DNA from: Flagellimonas amoyensis
GTDB taxonomy: Bacteria; Bacteroidota; Bacteroidia; Flavobacteriales; Flavobacteriaceae
Length of the DNA: 64,000 bases
Assembly: GCF_003058265.1 (NCBI RefSeq)
Contig: NZ_QBUK01000008.1
Span: forward strand, 62,001-126,000
Direction of reading: 5' to 3'
How positions within the stretch are numbered: the first letter of the stretch is position 1; the number at the start of each line of letters is the position of its first letter. The notes beneath the pieces were generated by a model. It made no database searches and was not told the origin of the DNA. It saw nothing but the letters and a program-made list of their open reading frames with translations. A program made the position numbers and the translations under genes. Shown piece after piece: positions 17,379-27,061 of this stretch.

Positions 17379-18800
17379 TCATACTTGGACCTGCTTCCAT
17401 TTTCCTTTTTTGAACCACACCATGGCAATGATGGCCAACAGGACCTCTGCAAATGTGATGGCCACAAAAACCCCCATGGCTCCCCAGCCAAGAACGAGGG
17501 CCGACACATAGGCCAAGGGCAATTGGATGAGCCAAAATGAAACTAGGTTGATCTTGGTCGGGGTACGGGTATCCCCTGCCCCATTGAATGCCTGGCTGAC
17601 CACCATGCCATAGGCATAGAACACATAGCCCAAGGCAATGACCTGAAGACAGAGTGCTCCATTCTGGACCACAGCTGGCGTGGTGTTGAACCACGAAACG
17701 ATGCTTTTGGCAAAAATGAGATAGATCAAGGAAACCGTGCCCATGAAAATGGCATTGTATTTCCCTGTTTTCCATACCGATAATTCGGCCCTATCCGGCT
17801 GTTTGGCCCCAAGGTTCTGCCCTACCAAGGTGGCCGCTGCATTGCTCATTCCCCATGAGGGCATCAAGGTGAACATCATCACGCGGATGGCGATGGTATA
17901 GCCAGCGAGTACTTCGCTACCGAACTCGGACATGATCCGCATCAAGAAAATCCAGCTCGATGTGCCGATCAGGAACTGCGCAATACCGCCCAAAGAAACT
18001 TTGATCAAATTGATCATCACCTTGAAATTGAGGGCCAAATCCTGAAAGGCCAGTTTGATCTTGCCCCAACCGAAGAAAAGAACGGCCAATTGGAAAATAA
18101 CGGCTGTTCCGCGACCAATATTCGTTGCAATGGCAGCTCCCATCACCCCAAATTCGGGAATGGGTCCAAATCCGAAGATGAACATAGGGTCCAAAATGAT
18201 ATTGAGTCCGTTGGAAAGCACCAAGGCCCACATGGCGATGGAAGCATTCCCCGCACCCCTGAAAATAGCATTGATCAAGAAAAGTAGGACGACCGTTATG
18301 TTGCCTCCTATCATCACTTGGGTGTAGCCATACCCTTCGGCTATTAGGTCTGGTTCGCCACCCATCAGGGCCAAAATCTCTTTGGCGTATATCATTCCGA
18401 CCACACCAATGATTATGGAGATCAAAATGCCAAGACTAATGGCCTGCACAGCAGCAATACGCGCACCCTGCACGTCCTTTTCGCCTATTCGTCGTGCCAC
18501 AACAGCGGTCGCGGCCATGCTCAAACCAATGGCGAGGGCATAGACCAATGTGATCACAGATTCCGTAAGACCTATGGTGGCAACAGCATTGACGCTTACT
18601 TTGGAGACGTAAGCGATATCGACCAAGGCAAAAATGGATTCCATGAGCATTTCCAAGATCATGGGGATGGAAAGCATGAAAATGGCCTTTCGAATGCTGC
18701 CTGAGGTGAATTCAGTTTCTTTTCCGGATACGGCAATCCAGAAGTATTGAATAAGTTTTTTGAAAGAAAGAGTATTATTGGATGGTGTCATTATTGTCAA
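17379..18800 (-). CDS. MATE-family efflux transporter
   Basis: Inner-membrane multidrug/toxin exporter of 473 residues with about 12 membrane helices. The two homologous halves are visible: IRKAIFMLSIPMILEMLMESIF in the first and VKVSLGGIAQFLIGTSSWIF-type repeats in the second. MATE proteins expel organic cations or other compounds in exchange for H+ or Na+. The first 15 residues before the first helix are polar; the ATG at 18800 was taken, with M4 as an alternative. It is a single gene. Confidence 0.9.
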   Translation of the reverse strand: MTIMTPSNNTLSFKKLIQYFWIAVSGKETEFTSGSIRKAIFMLSIPMILEMLMESIFALVDIAYVSKVSVNAVATIGLTESVITLVYALAIGLSMAATAVVARRIGEKDVQGARIAAVQAISLGILISIIIGVVGMIYAKEILALMGGEPDLIAEGYGYTQVMIGGNITVVLLFLINAIFRGAGNASIAMWALVLSNGLNIILDPMFIFGFGPIPEFGVMGAAIATNIGRGTAVIFQLAVLFFGWGKIKLAFQDLALNFKVMINLIKVSLGGIAQFLIGTSSWIFLMRIMSEFGSEVLAGYTIAIRVMMFTLMPSWGMSNAAATLVGQNLGAKQPDRAELSVWKTGKYNAIFMGTVSLIYLIFAKSIVSWFNTTPAVVQNGALCLQVIALGYVFYAYGMVVSQAFNGAGDTRTPTKINLVSFWLIQLPLAYVSALVLGWGAMGVFVAITFAEVLLAIIAMVWFKKGKWKQVQV

Positions 18801-19018
18801 GAATTATGTTTGGAAAAAAGAGAAAATGTCAACTGAACCGAAAAGTCTTCGGTTACTTTTTTGGCGTAAAGCCAAACGTGACATCCATAGCGTACATAAT
18901 TCTTATAACTTCATGATGAGGCAAATATGCAACTTTTTTCAAAAAGAAAATGAAATTTGTGAAATTTCTTTCCTTTCGTCCATTTTGCTTACTTGAAACA
19001 TGCAGATAGCACAAACAT

Positions 19019-22000
19019 CTATTCTTTGGCGTAATGCACCCGGTATCTCCAGAAACTGATGCCACCAAGAACAAACACGCCCAGAACGGTGTACCACACA
19101 AAAGTTGGTGTGATCACCTGGTCCCCACTTGCGTAGCTATGAAGGCCCACTAGGTAAAAATTGACCCCAAAATAGGTCATCATGATGCTGGCATAGGCCA
19201 CAATACTGGCAAAATTGTAGATCCATTTGCCACGAAGACCCGGCACCAATCGCATGTGCAAAACAAAAGCATAGATCATGATGGAGACCAATGCCCAAGT
19301 TTCCTTGGGATCCCAGCCCCAATAACGGCCCCAGCTTTCGTTGGCCCATTGGCCACCCAAAAAGTTACCTATGGTGAGCATGACCAAACCGGCGGTAAGT
19401 GCGAGTTCGTTGATAACGGTGAGCTCCTTTATATTGATGTCCATCCGTTTTTTGTTCTTTTTGGTGGTCAGCACCATCAACAACAAGGAGACCACGCCCA
19501 AGATCATCCCGACGGTCAACGGACCATAACTACCTACGATGACGGCCACGTGGATCATCAACCAGTAGCTGTCCAATACAGGCTGCAGGTTGGCAATGGC
19601 CGGATCCACCCAACTTTGATGGGCAACCCACAACAGCATGCAGGTGACAAAAGCACTGGAGGCTATGGTCAATTCGCTTTTTCGGCCCAAGGCCAAACCT
19701 ATCCCCATGGTGGCCCATGCCACATAAAGAATACTTTCATAGGCATCACTCCAAGGGGCATGGCCCGAAATGTACCAGCGTAAAACCAGACCAATGGTAT
19801 GCCATATAAAAAATAGAATGATGGTCCCTTTCAGCCCATATGCAATGGCATCAAGGATCTTACGTTCCTTAAAGATCTTGGCAATCAGTACAAAGAACAA
19901 CAACAAACCAACCATGGCGTAGTACTTGTACAACCTGTTGAAAAGATCCAGTTTGTTGTAGATGATCTCGATTTTGACCTTTTGGTCGGATGGGAGCACT
20001 TCTGCCCCGTGGTTATGTTGGTTCTGTTTGAAGGCCTCCAACAATCGGTCTGGCTGGGAATAGTCGCCGGAAGCAATGGATTGTTGCAAGGAGCTCAGGT
20101 AAAAGGGCATTGCATTCCTGATGAAATTGGCATAGAGCGAATCCTGCACTTGGAACTGTCCGCCCCGGTATTCCACGGCAGAGATCCATTTGTTATTCTC
20201 ATCGTCCAGTAAGGGAAATATTTTCACGATACTTCCACTCAAAGCCATGTTGAGCAAACTCAATCGTTCCCCAACTTTCTTGAAATCCTTTTCAAATTTA
20301 TTGGGATTGGCCTTGGATGTGGCCAGTTCCAAAAAGGGCCTTAGCTTGTACTCCCCTTTGGCATCAAAGAAGTCGGTAGCCTTGACAAACTTTGTGCCTT
20401 CGGGAACTCCAATAACCTTACGAATACTATCATTCCCCTTATCTCCCAAAGCAACAATATCCGTAGTGTACCAAACCCCAGGGTTCAACATCATGGAAAG
20501 GAATACTTGATTGGCGGAAAGGTCTTTGTATTTGTTGTCTCCACTCAATTTCCGCAGTAATTCGGAGGCGAAGGTATTGATGGGTTTCATGCGGCCGTTT
20601 TCATCCTGTATGACCAATGCCCCAAACTTTTCCGCATGTTCCTTTGCTACTGTAGTGGCCTGTATCACGGAGTCTATCTGTGCCTGGGTGGGCACCACGG
20701 AATGTCCATGTGCATCTTCTTGTGCATTTGCGGACACCAATGCAAAGAACAGTGCGATGGTGGTCATCGCGGCTTTCTTTTCCTTTATTTTTTGGAGCAT
20801 GGTCTGTAGATCCCTAAAACGTGTCTTACCAAAGAACATAATGCCCATCAAACCAATATAAAGTAGAAAATAACCAATATAGGTGATCCAAGTACCCCAA
20901 AAATCGTGGCTTACCGAAAGACCTGTTCCTTTTTCGTCCGGGTCAAAATTGGCCTGAAAAAAACGATAGCCTTTGTGGTCCAACACGTGGTTCATGTAGA
21001 TGTCATAATCGAATGGACGCTCGTCGTGTACGGTCACCTTGCTCATGTACGATGCATACCCAGCTTCGGTTCCGGGGTATTTTTCGGCAATAAAGTCATT
21101 CAATTCAATGGAAAAAGGAAGCTCATAGACCTTGGACCCATAACTGAGTGCAAACTCCAACCCTCCCACTTGTATTTTGTCCGAAAAATTGGTCGTACCC
21201 TTGCCGCCGAGCAATTTCACTTCTTGGGTCTCCCCATTTGCGGAGATGGCAACGACCAAGGCATCCTGCGCCATTTCGGTGGGTTCGCCATCAGGAATCT
21301 TCACTATGCCGTATTTTCCTTTGACGATGGGCTCCGGCACCACAAATTGCATACCTGCCATGGAATAAAGCGATCGTAATTGCAAAGGTTGAATGCTGTC
21401 AGCGGTCACTTGGTCCTGAAATTGGTCCGCCATCCGCATAAAATTCCCTTCAAAAGGGGTCTTTATTTGGTAATCCCCCTCTTCGGTGACGTAGATATTG
21501 ATGGCCCCTTCGGTATCGTTGTTCAGGGCAAAAAGTACATTATGTATGCTGGCGATCTTTCCATTTTCCAGATAATGTTCGTGACGCTGGCCATCGCCCG
21601 CTTCCACGATCTGGAGATATTCGGCTCCATTGTCATCGGGAATCAATCCTTTTTCAGCCCCTTTGATGAAATCCACATACGAAATGGTAAACGGTTGTCC
21701 GTTGAAATCGGATTTCCAAGGCAGACTGGTACGTTTTCCTTCCTGGGTGACAAGGATATCGTCTTCCAAAATACGTCGCTTGGTCTCCCCGTTGATGTCA
21801 CCGTCCACATAAGCGGTCAAATAGGTCTTGTCCGAATAGAACTGATTTTCTGTGGCCCCTTCACGAATGGGCATCATTCCCTCATAACTGATATATCGGG
21901 TCACAAAGGCCCCAAAAATGATCAGGATCCAAGACAGGTGGAGCACCAATACAGGCCATTTTTTCCACTGTAGCAGTTTGTATCTGTATATGTTTCCGAA

Positions 22001-22186
22001 GAAGTTGATCACAAAAAAGACCATGATCACCTCAAACCAGGTAGTGTTGTAAATGAAAATTCTTGCGGTTTCTGTACTGTACCACGTTTCCACAAAAGTT
22101 CCCATGGCCAATGCCGCTGCAAAGACCAAAAATAGAACAGCCATAAGTCTTGTGGAGAATAAGGTTTTCTTTAGAATATCGATCAT
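19019..22186 (-). CDS. ResB-CcsA fusion for cytochrome c assembly
   Basis: Very large membrane protein (1055 residues) combining both parts of the system II haem-delivery complex. The N-terminal part has three or four ResB-type helices (about 15-95, then about 430) around a long periplasmic domain. The C-terminal third is CcsA with many helices and the haem-handling motif WGRYWGWDPKETWALVS. A central soluble stretch (about 490-740) links them. It moves haem across the inner membrane and attaches it to apocytochromes. Fusion in one chain is normal for Bacteroidota. Divergent from the DUF2520 gene. Confidence 0.9.
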   Translation of the reverse strand: MIDILKKTLFSTRLMAVLFLVFAAALAMGTFVETWYSTETARIFIYNTTWFEVIMVFFVINFFGNIYRYKLLQWKKWPVLVLHLSWILIIFGAFVTRYISYEGMMPIREGATENQFYSDKTYLTAYVDGDINGETKRRILEDDILVTQEGKRTSLPWKSDFNGQPFTISYVDFIKGAEKGLIPDDNGAEYLQIVEAGDGQRHEHYLENGKIASIHNVLFALNNDTEGAINIYVTEEGDYQIKTPFEGNFMRMADQFQDQVTADSIQPLQLRSLYSMAGMQFVVPEPIVKGKYGIVKIPDGEPTEMAQDALVVAISANGETQEVKLLGGKGTTNFSDKIQVGGLEFALSYGSKVYELPFSIELNDFIAEKYPGTEAGYASYMSKVTVHDERPFDYDIYMNHVLDHKGYRFFQANFDPDEKGTGLSVSHDFWGTWITYIGYFLLYIGLMGIMFFGKTRFRDLQTMLQKIKEKKAAMTTIALFFALVSANAQEDAHGHSVVPTQAQIDSVIQATTVAKEHAEKFGALVIQDENGRMKPINTFASELLRKLSGDNKYKDLSANQVFLSMMLNPGVWYTTDIVALGDKGNDSIRKVIGVPEGTKFVKATDFFDAKGEYKLRPFLELATSKANPNKFEKDFKKVGERLSLLNMALSGSIVKIFPLLDDENNKWISAVEYRGGQFQVQDSLYANFIRNAMPFYLSSLQQSIASGDYSQPDRLLEAFKQNQHNHGAEVLPSDQKVKIEIIYNKLDLFNRLYKYYAMVGLLLFFVLIAKIFKERKILDAIAYGLKGTIILFFIWHTIGLVLRWYISGHAPWSDAYESILYVAWATMGIGLALGRKSELTIASSAFVTCMLLWVAHQSWVDPAIANLQPVLDSYWLMIHVAVIVGSYGPLTVGMILGVVSLLLMVLTTKKNKKRMDINIKELTVINELALTAGLVMLTIGNFLGGQWANESWGRYWGWDPKETWALVSIMIYAFVLHMRLVPGLRGKWIYNFASIVAYASIMMTYFGVNFYLVGLHSYASGDQVITPTFVWYTVLGVFVLGGISFWRYRVHYAKE

Positions 22187-22279
22187 GGAAATTCGGTCTA
22201 CTTTCGGCTTGCAAAAATACGGCCTTTTTACAACTTAGTTGTTTTATATCGATAATAAAAGATCAAATGGAATTGTTAA

Positions 22280-22310
22280 TTGTCGGTGTGATGCTTCTCC
22301 CTTAAATTTG
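22280..22310 (+). promoter_or_regulatory. Promoter of the DUF2520-kdsC-maf operon
   Basis: TTG (22280-22282), 20 bases, TAAATTTG (22303-22310). The ATG at 22322 lies only 12 bases beyond the box, so the leader would be very short. A second match, TAATTTTG, is at 22311-22318. Confidence 0.5.
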
Positions 22311-22321
22311 TAATTTTGAAC

Positions 22322-23083
22322 ATGCTCAGCGTCGTTATTTTGGGAACCGGAAACCTGGCCATGCACCTGTTCAGGGCTTTTTCAGCAACCACTGGGGCAC
22401 AGGTGGTGCAGGTCGTGGGCAGAAATCCCGAAAGTCTGCGCTCCTTTTCCACACAGGTTGCCACTACCACAGACCCTACTTCCATCAAGGATGCCGACGT
22501 GTACATCATAGCCGTAAAAGATGATGCGATAGCTGAAGTTTCCCGTCAATTGAATGAAAAAAATGGTGTGGTGGTGCACACTTCCGGGGCCGTTGCGATG
22601 GATGCCCTGACACCTGAAAACCGAGGAGTGTTCTATCCGTTGCAGACCTTTACCAAAGGTAAGGACATCGATTTTGGAAAAGTGCCCATCTGCATCGAGG
22701 CCAAAGAAGAGCAGTCATTGGCCCTCCTGAAATCGTTGGCCCTCACCCTATCCCAAAATGTCCATGAGGTCAATTCGGAACAGCGAAAAAAATTGCATCT
22801 TGCGGCGGTTTTTGTGAACAATTTCACCAACCATCTTTATGGTATAGGTGAAGAGCTCTGTGAGAAGGAAGGGTTGTCCTTTGACCTTTTGAAACCCTTG
22901 ATCTTGGAAACAGCGGAGAAAATCCAATCCATGTCTCCCAAAGAGGCGCAGACCGGCCCTGCCCGAAGGAGCGATCAAAAAAGCATGCAGGACCACTTGA
23001 AACTTTTGAACAACGACAAACATATTGCGCTCTATAACTTGATGAGCGAAGCCATAAAACAAGTCTATGAAAAAGAATTATAA
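22322..23083 (+). CDS. Rossmann-fold DUF2520-containing oxidoreductase-like protein
   Basis: Protein of 253 residues with an NAD(P)-binding start (LSVVILGTGNLAMHLFRAF) and a C-terminal helical DUF2520 domain (ERKK/ NFTNHLYGIGEELCEKEGL..., ARRSDQKSMQDHLKLL). It resembles F420-NADP reductase and ketopantoate-reductase-like folds; its substrate is not known. TTG at 22316 is an upstream alternative, but ATG at 22322 begins the domain directly. It overlaps the kdsC-like gene by 17 bases in a three-gene operon. Confidence 0.8.
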   Translation: MLSVVILGTGNLAMHLFRAFSATTGAQVVQVVGRNPESLRSFSTQVATTTDPTSIKDADVYIIAVKDDAIAEVSRQLNEKNGVVVHTSGAVAMDALTPENRGVFYPLQTFTKGKDIDFGKVPICIEAKEEQSLALLKSLALTLSQNVHEVNSEQRKKLHLAAVFVNNFTNHLYGIGEELCEKEGLSFDLLKPLILETAEKIQSMSPKEAQTGPARRSDQKSMQDHLKLLNNDKHIALYNLMSEAIKQVYEKEL

Positions 23084-23594
23084 AGAGCTTTTGAGCAACA
23101 TCACCACCTTTGTCTTTGATGTGGATGGGGTGTTCACCGATGGATCTGTCCTGATCACTTCCGATGGGCAACTGCTCCGAAAAATGAGCGTCAAGGACGG
23201 ATATGCCGTAAAGACCGCCATACAAAAGGGATACAATGTCTGCATCATCACCGGGGGCACCAATGAAGGCGTGAAGGAACGGTTAAAAGGTCTTGGTGTG
23301 ACCGATTTTTACATGGGCGCACACCACAAGGAAGAGCCCCTGAAAGAATATCTGGACATTTATAACATTGACCCGCAGGCAGTGGTCTATATGGGAGATG
23401 ACCTGCCAGACATCCCTCCTATGAAATTGGTGGCACTGGCCACCTCCCCACAGAATGCAGTACCGGAAGTGAAGACCATTTCCGACTATGTGTCCCACAA
23501 AAATGGCGGGGACGGCTGCGTGCGCGACATTATTGAACAAGTATTGAAGGTCCGTGGGGACTGGAACGATAATTTCAGTGCAAAAAATGACTAA
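23067..23594 (+). CDS. KdsC-like HAD phosphatase
   Basis: Small HAD-family phosphatase of 175 residues. The nucleophile motif is FVFDVDGVFTDGS (Asp18 and Asp20), followed by IITGGTNEGVKERL (motif II) and VVYMGDDLPDIPPM (motif IV). It has no cap domain, like 3-deoxy-D-manno-octulosonate 8-phosphate phosphatase (KdsC), which makes free KDO for lipopolysaccharide. That substrate is likely but not proved, since kdsA/B genes are not adjacent. It overlaps genes on both sides in the operon. Confidence 0.8.
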   Translation: MKKNYKELLSNITTFVFDVDGVFTDGSVLITSDGQLLRKMSVKDGYAVKTAIQKGYNVCIITGGTNEGVKERLKGLGVTDFYMGAHHKEEPLKEYLDIYNIDPQAVVYMGDDLPDIPPMKLVALATSPQNAVPEVKTISDYVSHKNGGDGCVRDIIEQVLKVRGDWNDNFSAKND

Positions 23595-24186
23595 AAACCC
23601 TTTGCAACAAAGCCTAAAAGACCACAAACTCATTTTGGGTTCCGGTTCGCCAAGACGGAAGCGGTTTTTGGAAGAAATGGGCCTGGATTTTGAGGTCCGA
23701 CTAAAATCAGTGGAGGAAGTCTATCCCAAAAAATTACGTGGCAGGAAAATATCCGAATACTTGGCCCGGCTAAAGGCCACCCCATTTAAGGAAGAACTAC
23801 AACAAAATGAGATTGTGATCACTTCCGATACCGTGGTCTGGCACAAGGGAGCCTCATTGGCCAAGGCAGAAAACAAGGAAGAGGCCATGAAAATGTTACG
23901 CACCCTGTCCGGGGACTGGCACAAGGTCATCACATCGGTCTGTTTTACCACAAAGGATTCCCAAAAAACCGTAAGTTCCGTCACCAAGGTCAAGCTCAAG
24001 AAGCTTTCCGAGGATGAAATCCAATATTACGTGGACAAGTACCTCCCTTTTGACAAAGCTGGGGCCTATGGCATACAGGAATGGATAGGCATGATCGGGA
24101 TTTCCAAGATAAAAGGTTCTTATACCAACGTTGTGGGATTGCCTACCCATCTGTTATACAAGACCTTGGTGAAAATAGTTTCCTAA
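23587..24186 (+). CDS. maf: Maf-family nucleotide pyrophosphatase
   Basis: Maf/HAM1-fold enzyme, 199 residues from the ATG at 23587, which overlaps the kdsC-like gene by 8 bases. Signature: LILGSGSPRRKRFLEEMGLDF (SxRR loop), VITSDTVVW (catalytic Asp region) and FDKAGAYGIQEWIG. Maf proteins hydrolyse non-canonical or certain canonical nucleoside triphosphates and influence septum formation. An in-frame GTG at 23554 would add 11 residues without domain content, so it was not used. Confidence 0.9.
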   Translation: MTKNPLQQSLKDHKLILGSGSPRRKRFLEEMGLDFEVRLKSVEEVYPKKLRGRKISEYLARLKATPFKEELQQNEIVITSDTVVWHKGASLAKAENKEEAMKMLRTLSGDWHKVITSVCFTTKDSQKTVSSVTKVKLKKLSEDEIQYYVDKYLPFDKAGAYGIQEWIGMIGISKIKGSYTNVVGLPTHLLYKTLVKIVS

Positions 24187-24387
24187 ATTTTCTATGACTA
24201 ACTTTGAAGGAACCAATTCCAGATTCCATTGAAAGTTGGAACAAAAAAACCAGAGATGGTTTTGGGGCCAACATGAAAACAATGATCTATTTTTAAGGAT
24301 CAGTTTGGGATTGTAAACCTTTTGACCGAAGCGTATGGGCCTTGTTAAAACTCTTCTAAATAGCGTAAGCACTGCTAACAAACTTTC

Positions 24388-24395
24388 TATATTTG
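24388..24395 (+). promoter_or_regulatory. Candidate -7 box (TATATTTG) of the PIG-L/symporter operon
   Basis: Perfect TAnnTTTG match 24 bases before the ATG at 24419. It supports that start over the earlier in-frame ATG at 24335. No good -33 match. Confidence 0.5.
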
Positions 24396-24418
24396 GCCTC
24401 ACCACTAAAAAACCAACT

Positions 24419-26950
24419 ATGAGATACCTTTGGGCTTGTTTTGTAGCCATAACCCTGCATTTCCCAAAAACCTTTGCCCAAAAACCTGCTAAGCCCACAT
24501 CTGCCGAGATCCATCATGAGCTGCAAAAGCTGAACTTTTTGGGAACGGCGCTCTACGTTGCGGCCCACCCCGACGACGAGAATACCAGCTTGATTTCCTA
24601 TCTGTCCAATCACGAAAAAGCCAGGACCATATACCTTTCCATGACCCGAGGGGATGGAGGACAAAACTTGATAGGTTCCGAGCTTCAGGAACTTCTGGGA
24701 GTGCTCCGTACCCAGGAACTTTTGGGTGCCAGAGGTGTGGATGGCGGGGAACAACGGTTCACGCGGGCCAACGATTTCGGTTTCTCCAAACACCCAAACG
24801 AAACCCTCAAGATATGGGACAAGGATAAGGTGTTGGGGGACGTGGTCTGGGCCATTCGAACACTTAAACCTGACATCATCATCAACCGTTTTGACCACAG
24901 AACGCCCGGTTCCACCCATGGACATCATACTTCTTCGGCCATTTTGAGCATGGAAGCCTTTGACCTTGCCAATAATGCCAATGCCTACCCGGAACAATTG
25001 GAACTCACATCTGTTTGGCAGCCCAAAAAATCGTTCTACAACACCTCTTGGTGGCAATATGGAAGCCGCGAAGCATTTGACAAAGCGGACAAGTCCAATA
25101 TGTTGCATGTGGATATAGGGGTCTATTACCCTGAACTTGGCCTCTCCAACAACGAGATTGCTGCCCTGGCCCGTAGTCAGCACCTATGTCAAGGATTTGG
25201 CAGGTTGACGGAACGAGGTACATCAGAGGAATATTTGGAACTCCTCAAAGGGGATATTCCCAAAGGGAACAATCTATTTGACGGGATCAACACCACATGG
25301 TCCCGTGTAGAGGGTGGCGAAGCTGTTGGAAACATTTTGTACGCCATCGAAAAGAATTTTGATTTTAGAAATCCCTCAAAGCATATCCCGGAACTGGTAA
25401 AAGCTTATGGTCTTTTACAAAAAATCAAGGACGAACATTGGAAACAGTTAAAGTCGGAGGAATTGAAATCCATCATCCTAGCCTGTGCTGGGCTATACCT
25501 TGAAGCAGGTTCCGATGGTGCCTCCACTACCCCAGGCAGTATGGCGAAAGTGAACATTGAGGCCTTGAACAGGAGTTCACAGCAAATTCTCCTGAAAGAA
25601 ATCCAGATTGTAGGGTCCGATGCCAAATTATCCCCGAACAAAGTACTGGTCGACAATGGAAAACAGGAACTGGACATCAGCTTCAAAGTTCCCGAAAACA
25701 CTCCATATTCCAGCCCCTATTGGTTGAATGAACCCGGTACACTGGGCACTTATGCGGTAAATGACCAAAAACTCATCGGACAACCGGAAACCGCAAGTGC
25801 ATTCAAAGCGAAATTTGTTCTGGATTTCAACGGAACGGAAATCGCTTTTGAAAAACCCGTGGTCCATCGTTTCTCCAAACCGGAAAAAGGAGAACTGTAT
25901 GAACCCTTTGCCGTTTTGCCGGAAGCCACCTCAAAAATTGAGGAAAAGGTTTTGATATTTGCCGATGAGAGTACCAAGGCCATCCATGTCAAAATAAAGG
26001 CAGGTAAGGACAATGTCAATGGAAATGTGGCATTGGACCACCCAACAGGTTGGACAGTGACCCCCTCTACCATTCCTTTTTCCATAGCCCAAAAAGGTCA
26101 GGAACTAGCTGTGACCTTTATGGTCACTCCTCCCAATGCCGAGAGTGAAGGTGAAATTTCACCCATTATCACCATAGGGAACAACACCTATGGCAAGGAA
26201 CTTGTGGAGATTGCCTATGAACATATTCCAAAACAGTCCATTTTGTTAGCTTCCAAGGCCAAAGTGGTCCATATGGACATCAGGAAAGTCGGTGAGCATA
26301 TCGGTTACATCATGGGAGCTGGCGATATGGTCCCTGAAAGTTTGGAACAAATAGGTTATCAAGTGCACATCATCGACCCAAATAAGATTGAAAAAGGTTC
26401 CTTGGACAAGTATGATGCCGTTGTTGTCGGTATCCGTGCATATAACGTAGTGGAATCGCTCAAATTTAAACAGCCTATCCTGTTCGACTACGTGAAAAAT
26501 GGCGGCAATATGATCGTACAGTACAATACCGCAGGTAGATGGGCCGCGCAATTTGAAAACATTGCCCCGTATGACCTAACTCTTTCCAGCGAACGAGTCA
26601 CCGATGAAAATTCAAAAGTGGAAATCGTTTCACCGCAAAACTCCCTAGTCAATTTCCCCAACACCATTGCCGAAAAGGATTTTGATGGTTGGATACAGGA
26701 AAGAGGGCTTTATTTCCCTACCCAGTGGAGCCAAGAATTCACCCCTGTCCTTTCCATGGGGGATGAAGGGGAAGCCCAATCCAAGGGAAGCCTTTTAGTG
26801 GCACCTTATGGTAAAGGTCATTATATTTACACCGGATTGAGTTTCTTCAGGGAGCTGCCCGCCGGTGTCTCCGGAGCCTACAAACTGTTTGCGAACATGC
26901 TTTCAGTAGGAAAAGATGAAGTTAAAAAGGAGAGTAATGTCAAAGGATAA
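24419..26950 (+). CDS. Secreted PIG-L family deacetylase, large form
   Basis: Exported protein of 843 residues. The signal peptide is MRYLWACFVAITLHFPKTFAQ. The PIG-L domain (about 35-290) has the zinc motif AAHPDDENTSLISYL and a TRGDGGQN loop; HGHHTSS supplies a further His. The long middle part is beta-sandwich-like, and the last quarter (KVGEHIGYIMGAGDMVPESL...) looks like a class I glutamine-amidotransferase-like fold. It probably deacetylates an N-acetyl sugar in the periplasm. It is followed by a tiny membrane protein and a symporter that may import the product. Confidence 0.85.
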   Translation: MRYLWACFVAITLHFPKTFAQKPAKPTSAEIHHELQKLNFLGTALYVAAHPDDENTSLISYLSNHEKARTIYLSMTRGDGGQNLIGSELQELLGVLRTQELLGARGVDGGEQRFTRANDFGFSKHPNETLKIWDKDKVLGDVVWAIRTLKPDIIINRFDHRTPGSTHGHHTSSAILSMEAFDLANNANAYPEQLELTSVWQPKKSFYNTSWWQYGSREAFDKADKSNMLHVDIGVYYPELGLSNNEIAALARSQHLCQGFGRLTERGTSEEYLELLKGDIPKGNNLFDGINTTWSRVEGGEAVGNILYAIEKNFDFRNPSKHIPELVKAYGLLQKIKDEHWKQLKSEELKSIILACAGLYLEAGSDGASTTPGSMAKVNIEALNRSSQQILLKEIQIVGSDAKLSPNKVLVDNGKQELDISFKVPENTPYSSPYWLNEPGTLGTYAVNDQKLIGQPETASAFKAKFVLDFNGTEIAFEKPVVHRFSKPEKGELYEPFAVLPEATSKIEEKVLIFADESTKAIHVKIKAGKDNVNGNVALDHPTGWTVTPSTIPFSIAQKGQELAVTFMVTPPNAESEGEISPIITIGNNTYGKELVEIAYEHIPKQSILLASKAKVVHMDIRKVGEHIGYIMGAGDMVPESLEQIGYQVHIIDPNKIEKGSLDKYDAVVVGIRAYNVVESLKFKQPILFDYVKNGGNMIVQYNTAGRWAAQFENIAPYDLTLSSERVTDENSKVEIVSPQNSLVNFPNTIAEKDFDGWIQERGLYFPTQWSQEFTPVLSMGDEGEAQSKGSLLVAPYGKGHYIYTGLSFFRELPAGVSGAYKLFANMLSVGKDEVKKESNVKG

Positions 26951-27053
26951 AATGCTCGGAAAAATAGAATGGAAAAAGGAGTACTCCATTGTCCTACTCC
27001 TGAACATCATCTATGTTTTGGCTTTTTACCTGATCATGATTTTTAATAACTAA
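26937..27053 (+). CDS. 38-residue single-helix membrane protein
   Basis: Very short gene, ATG at 26937 and TAA at 27051. It overlaps the end of the PIG-L gene by 14 bases in another frame and ends 8 bases before the symporter ATG. An AGGAG sits 4 bases before the ATG, unusually strong for this phylum. The product has a charged start (MSKDKMLGKIEWKKE) and one membrane helix (about 17-36). By position it may be a small accessory subunit of the symporter, like the DUF4212 subunit at 56670. This role is inference. Confidence 0.7.
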   Translation: MSKDKMLGKIEWKKEYSIVLLLNIIYVLAFYLIMIFNN

Positions 27054-27061
27054 AATCCTTA

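Noticed and set aside
24335..24418. Longer start of the PIG-L protein at 24335
   Set aside because: It would place polar residues before the signal peptide, and a TATATTTG box lies inside this stretch.
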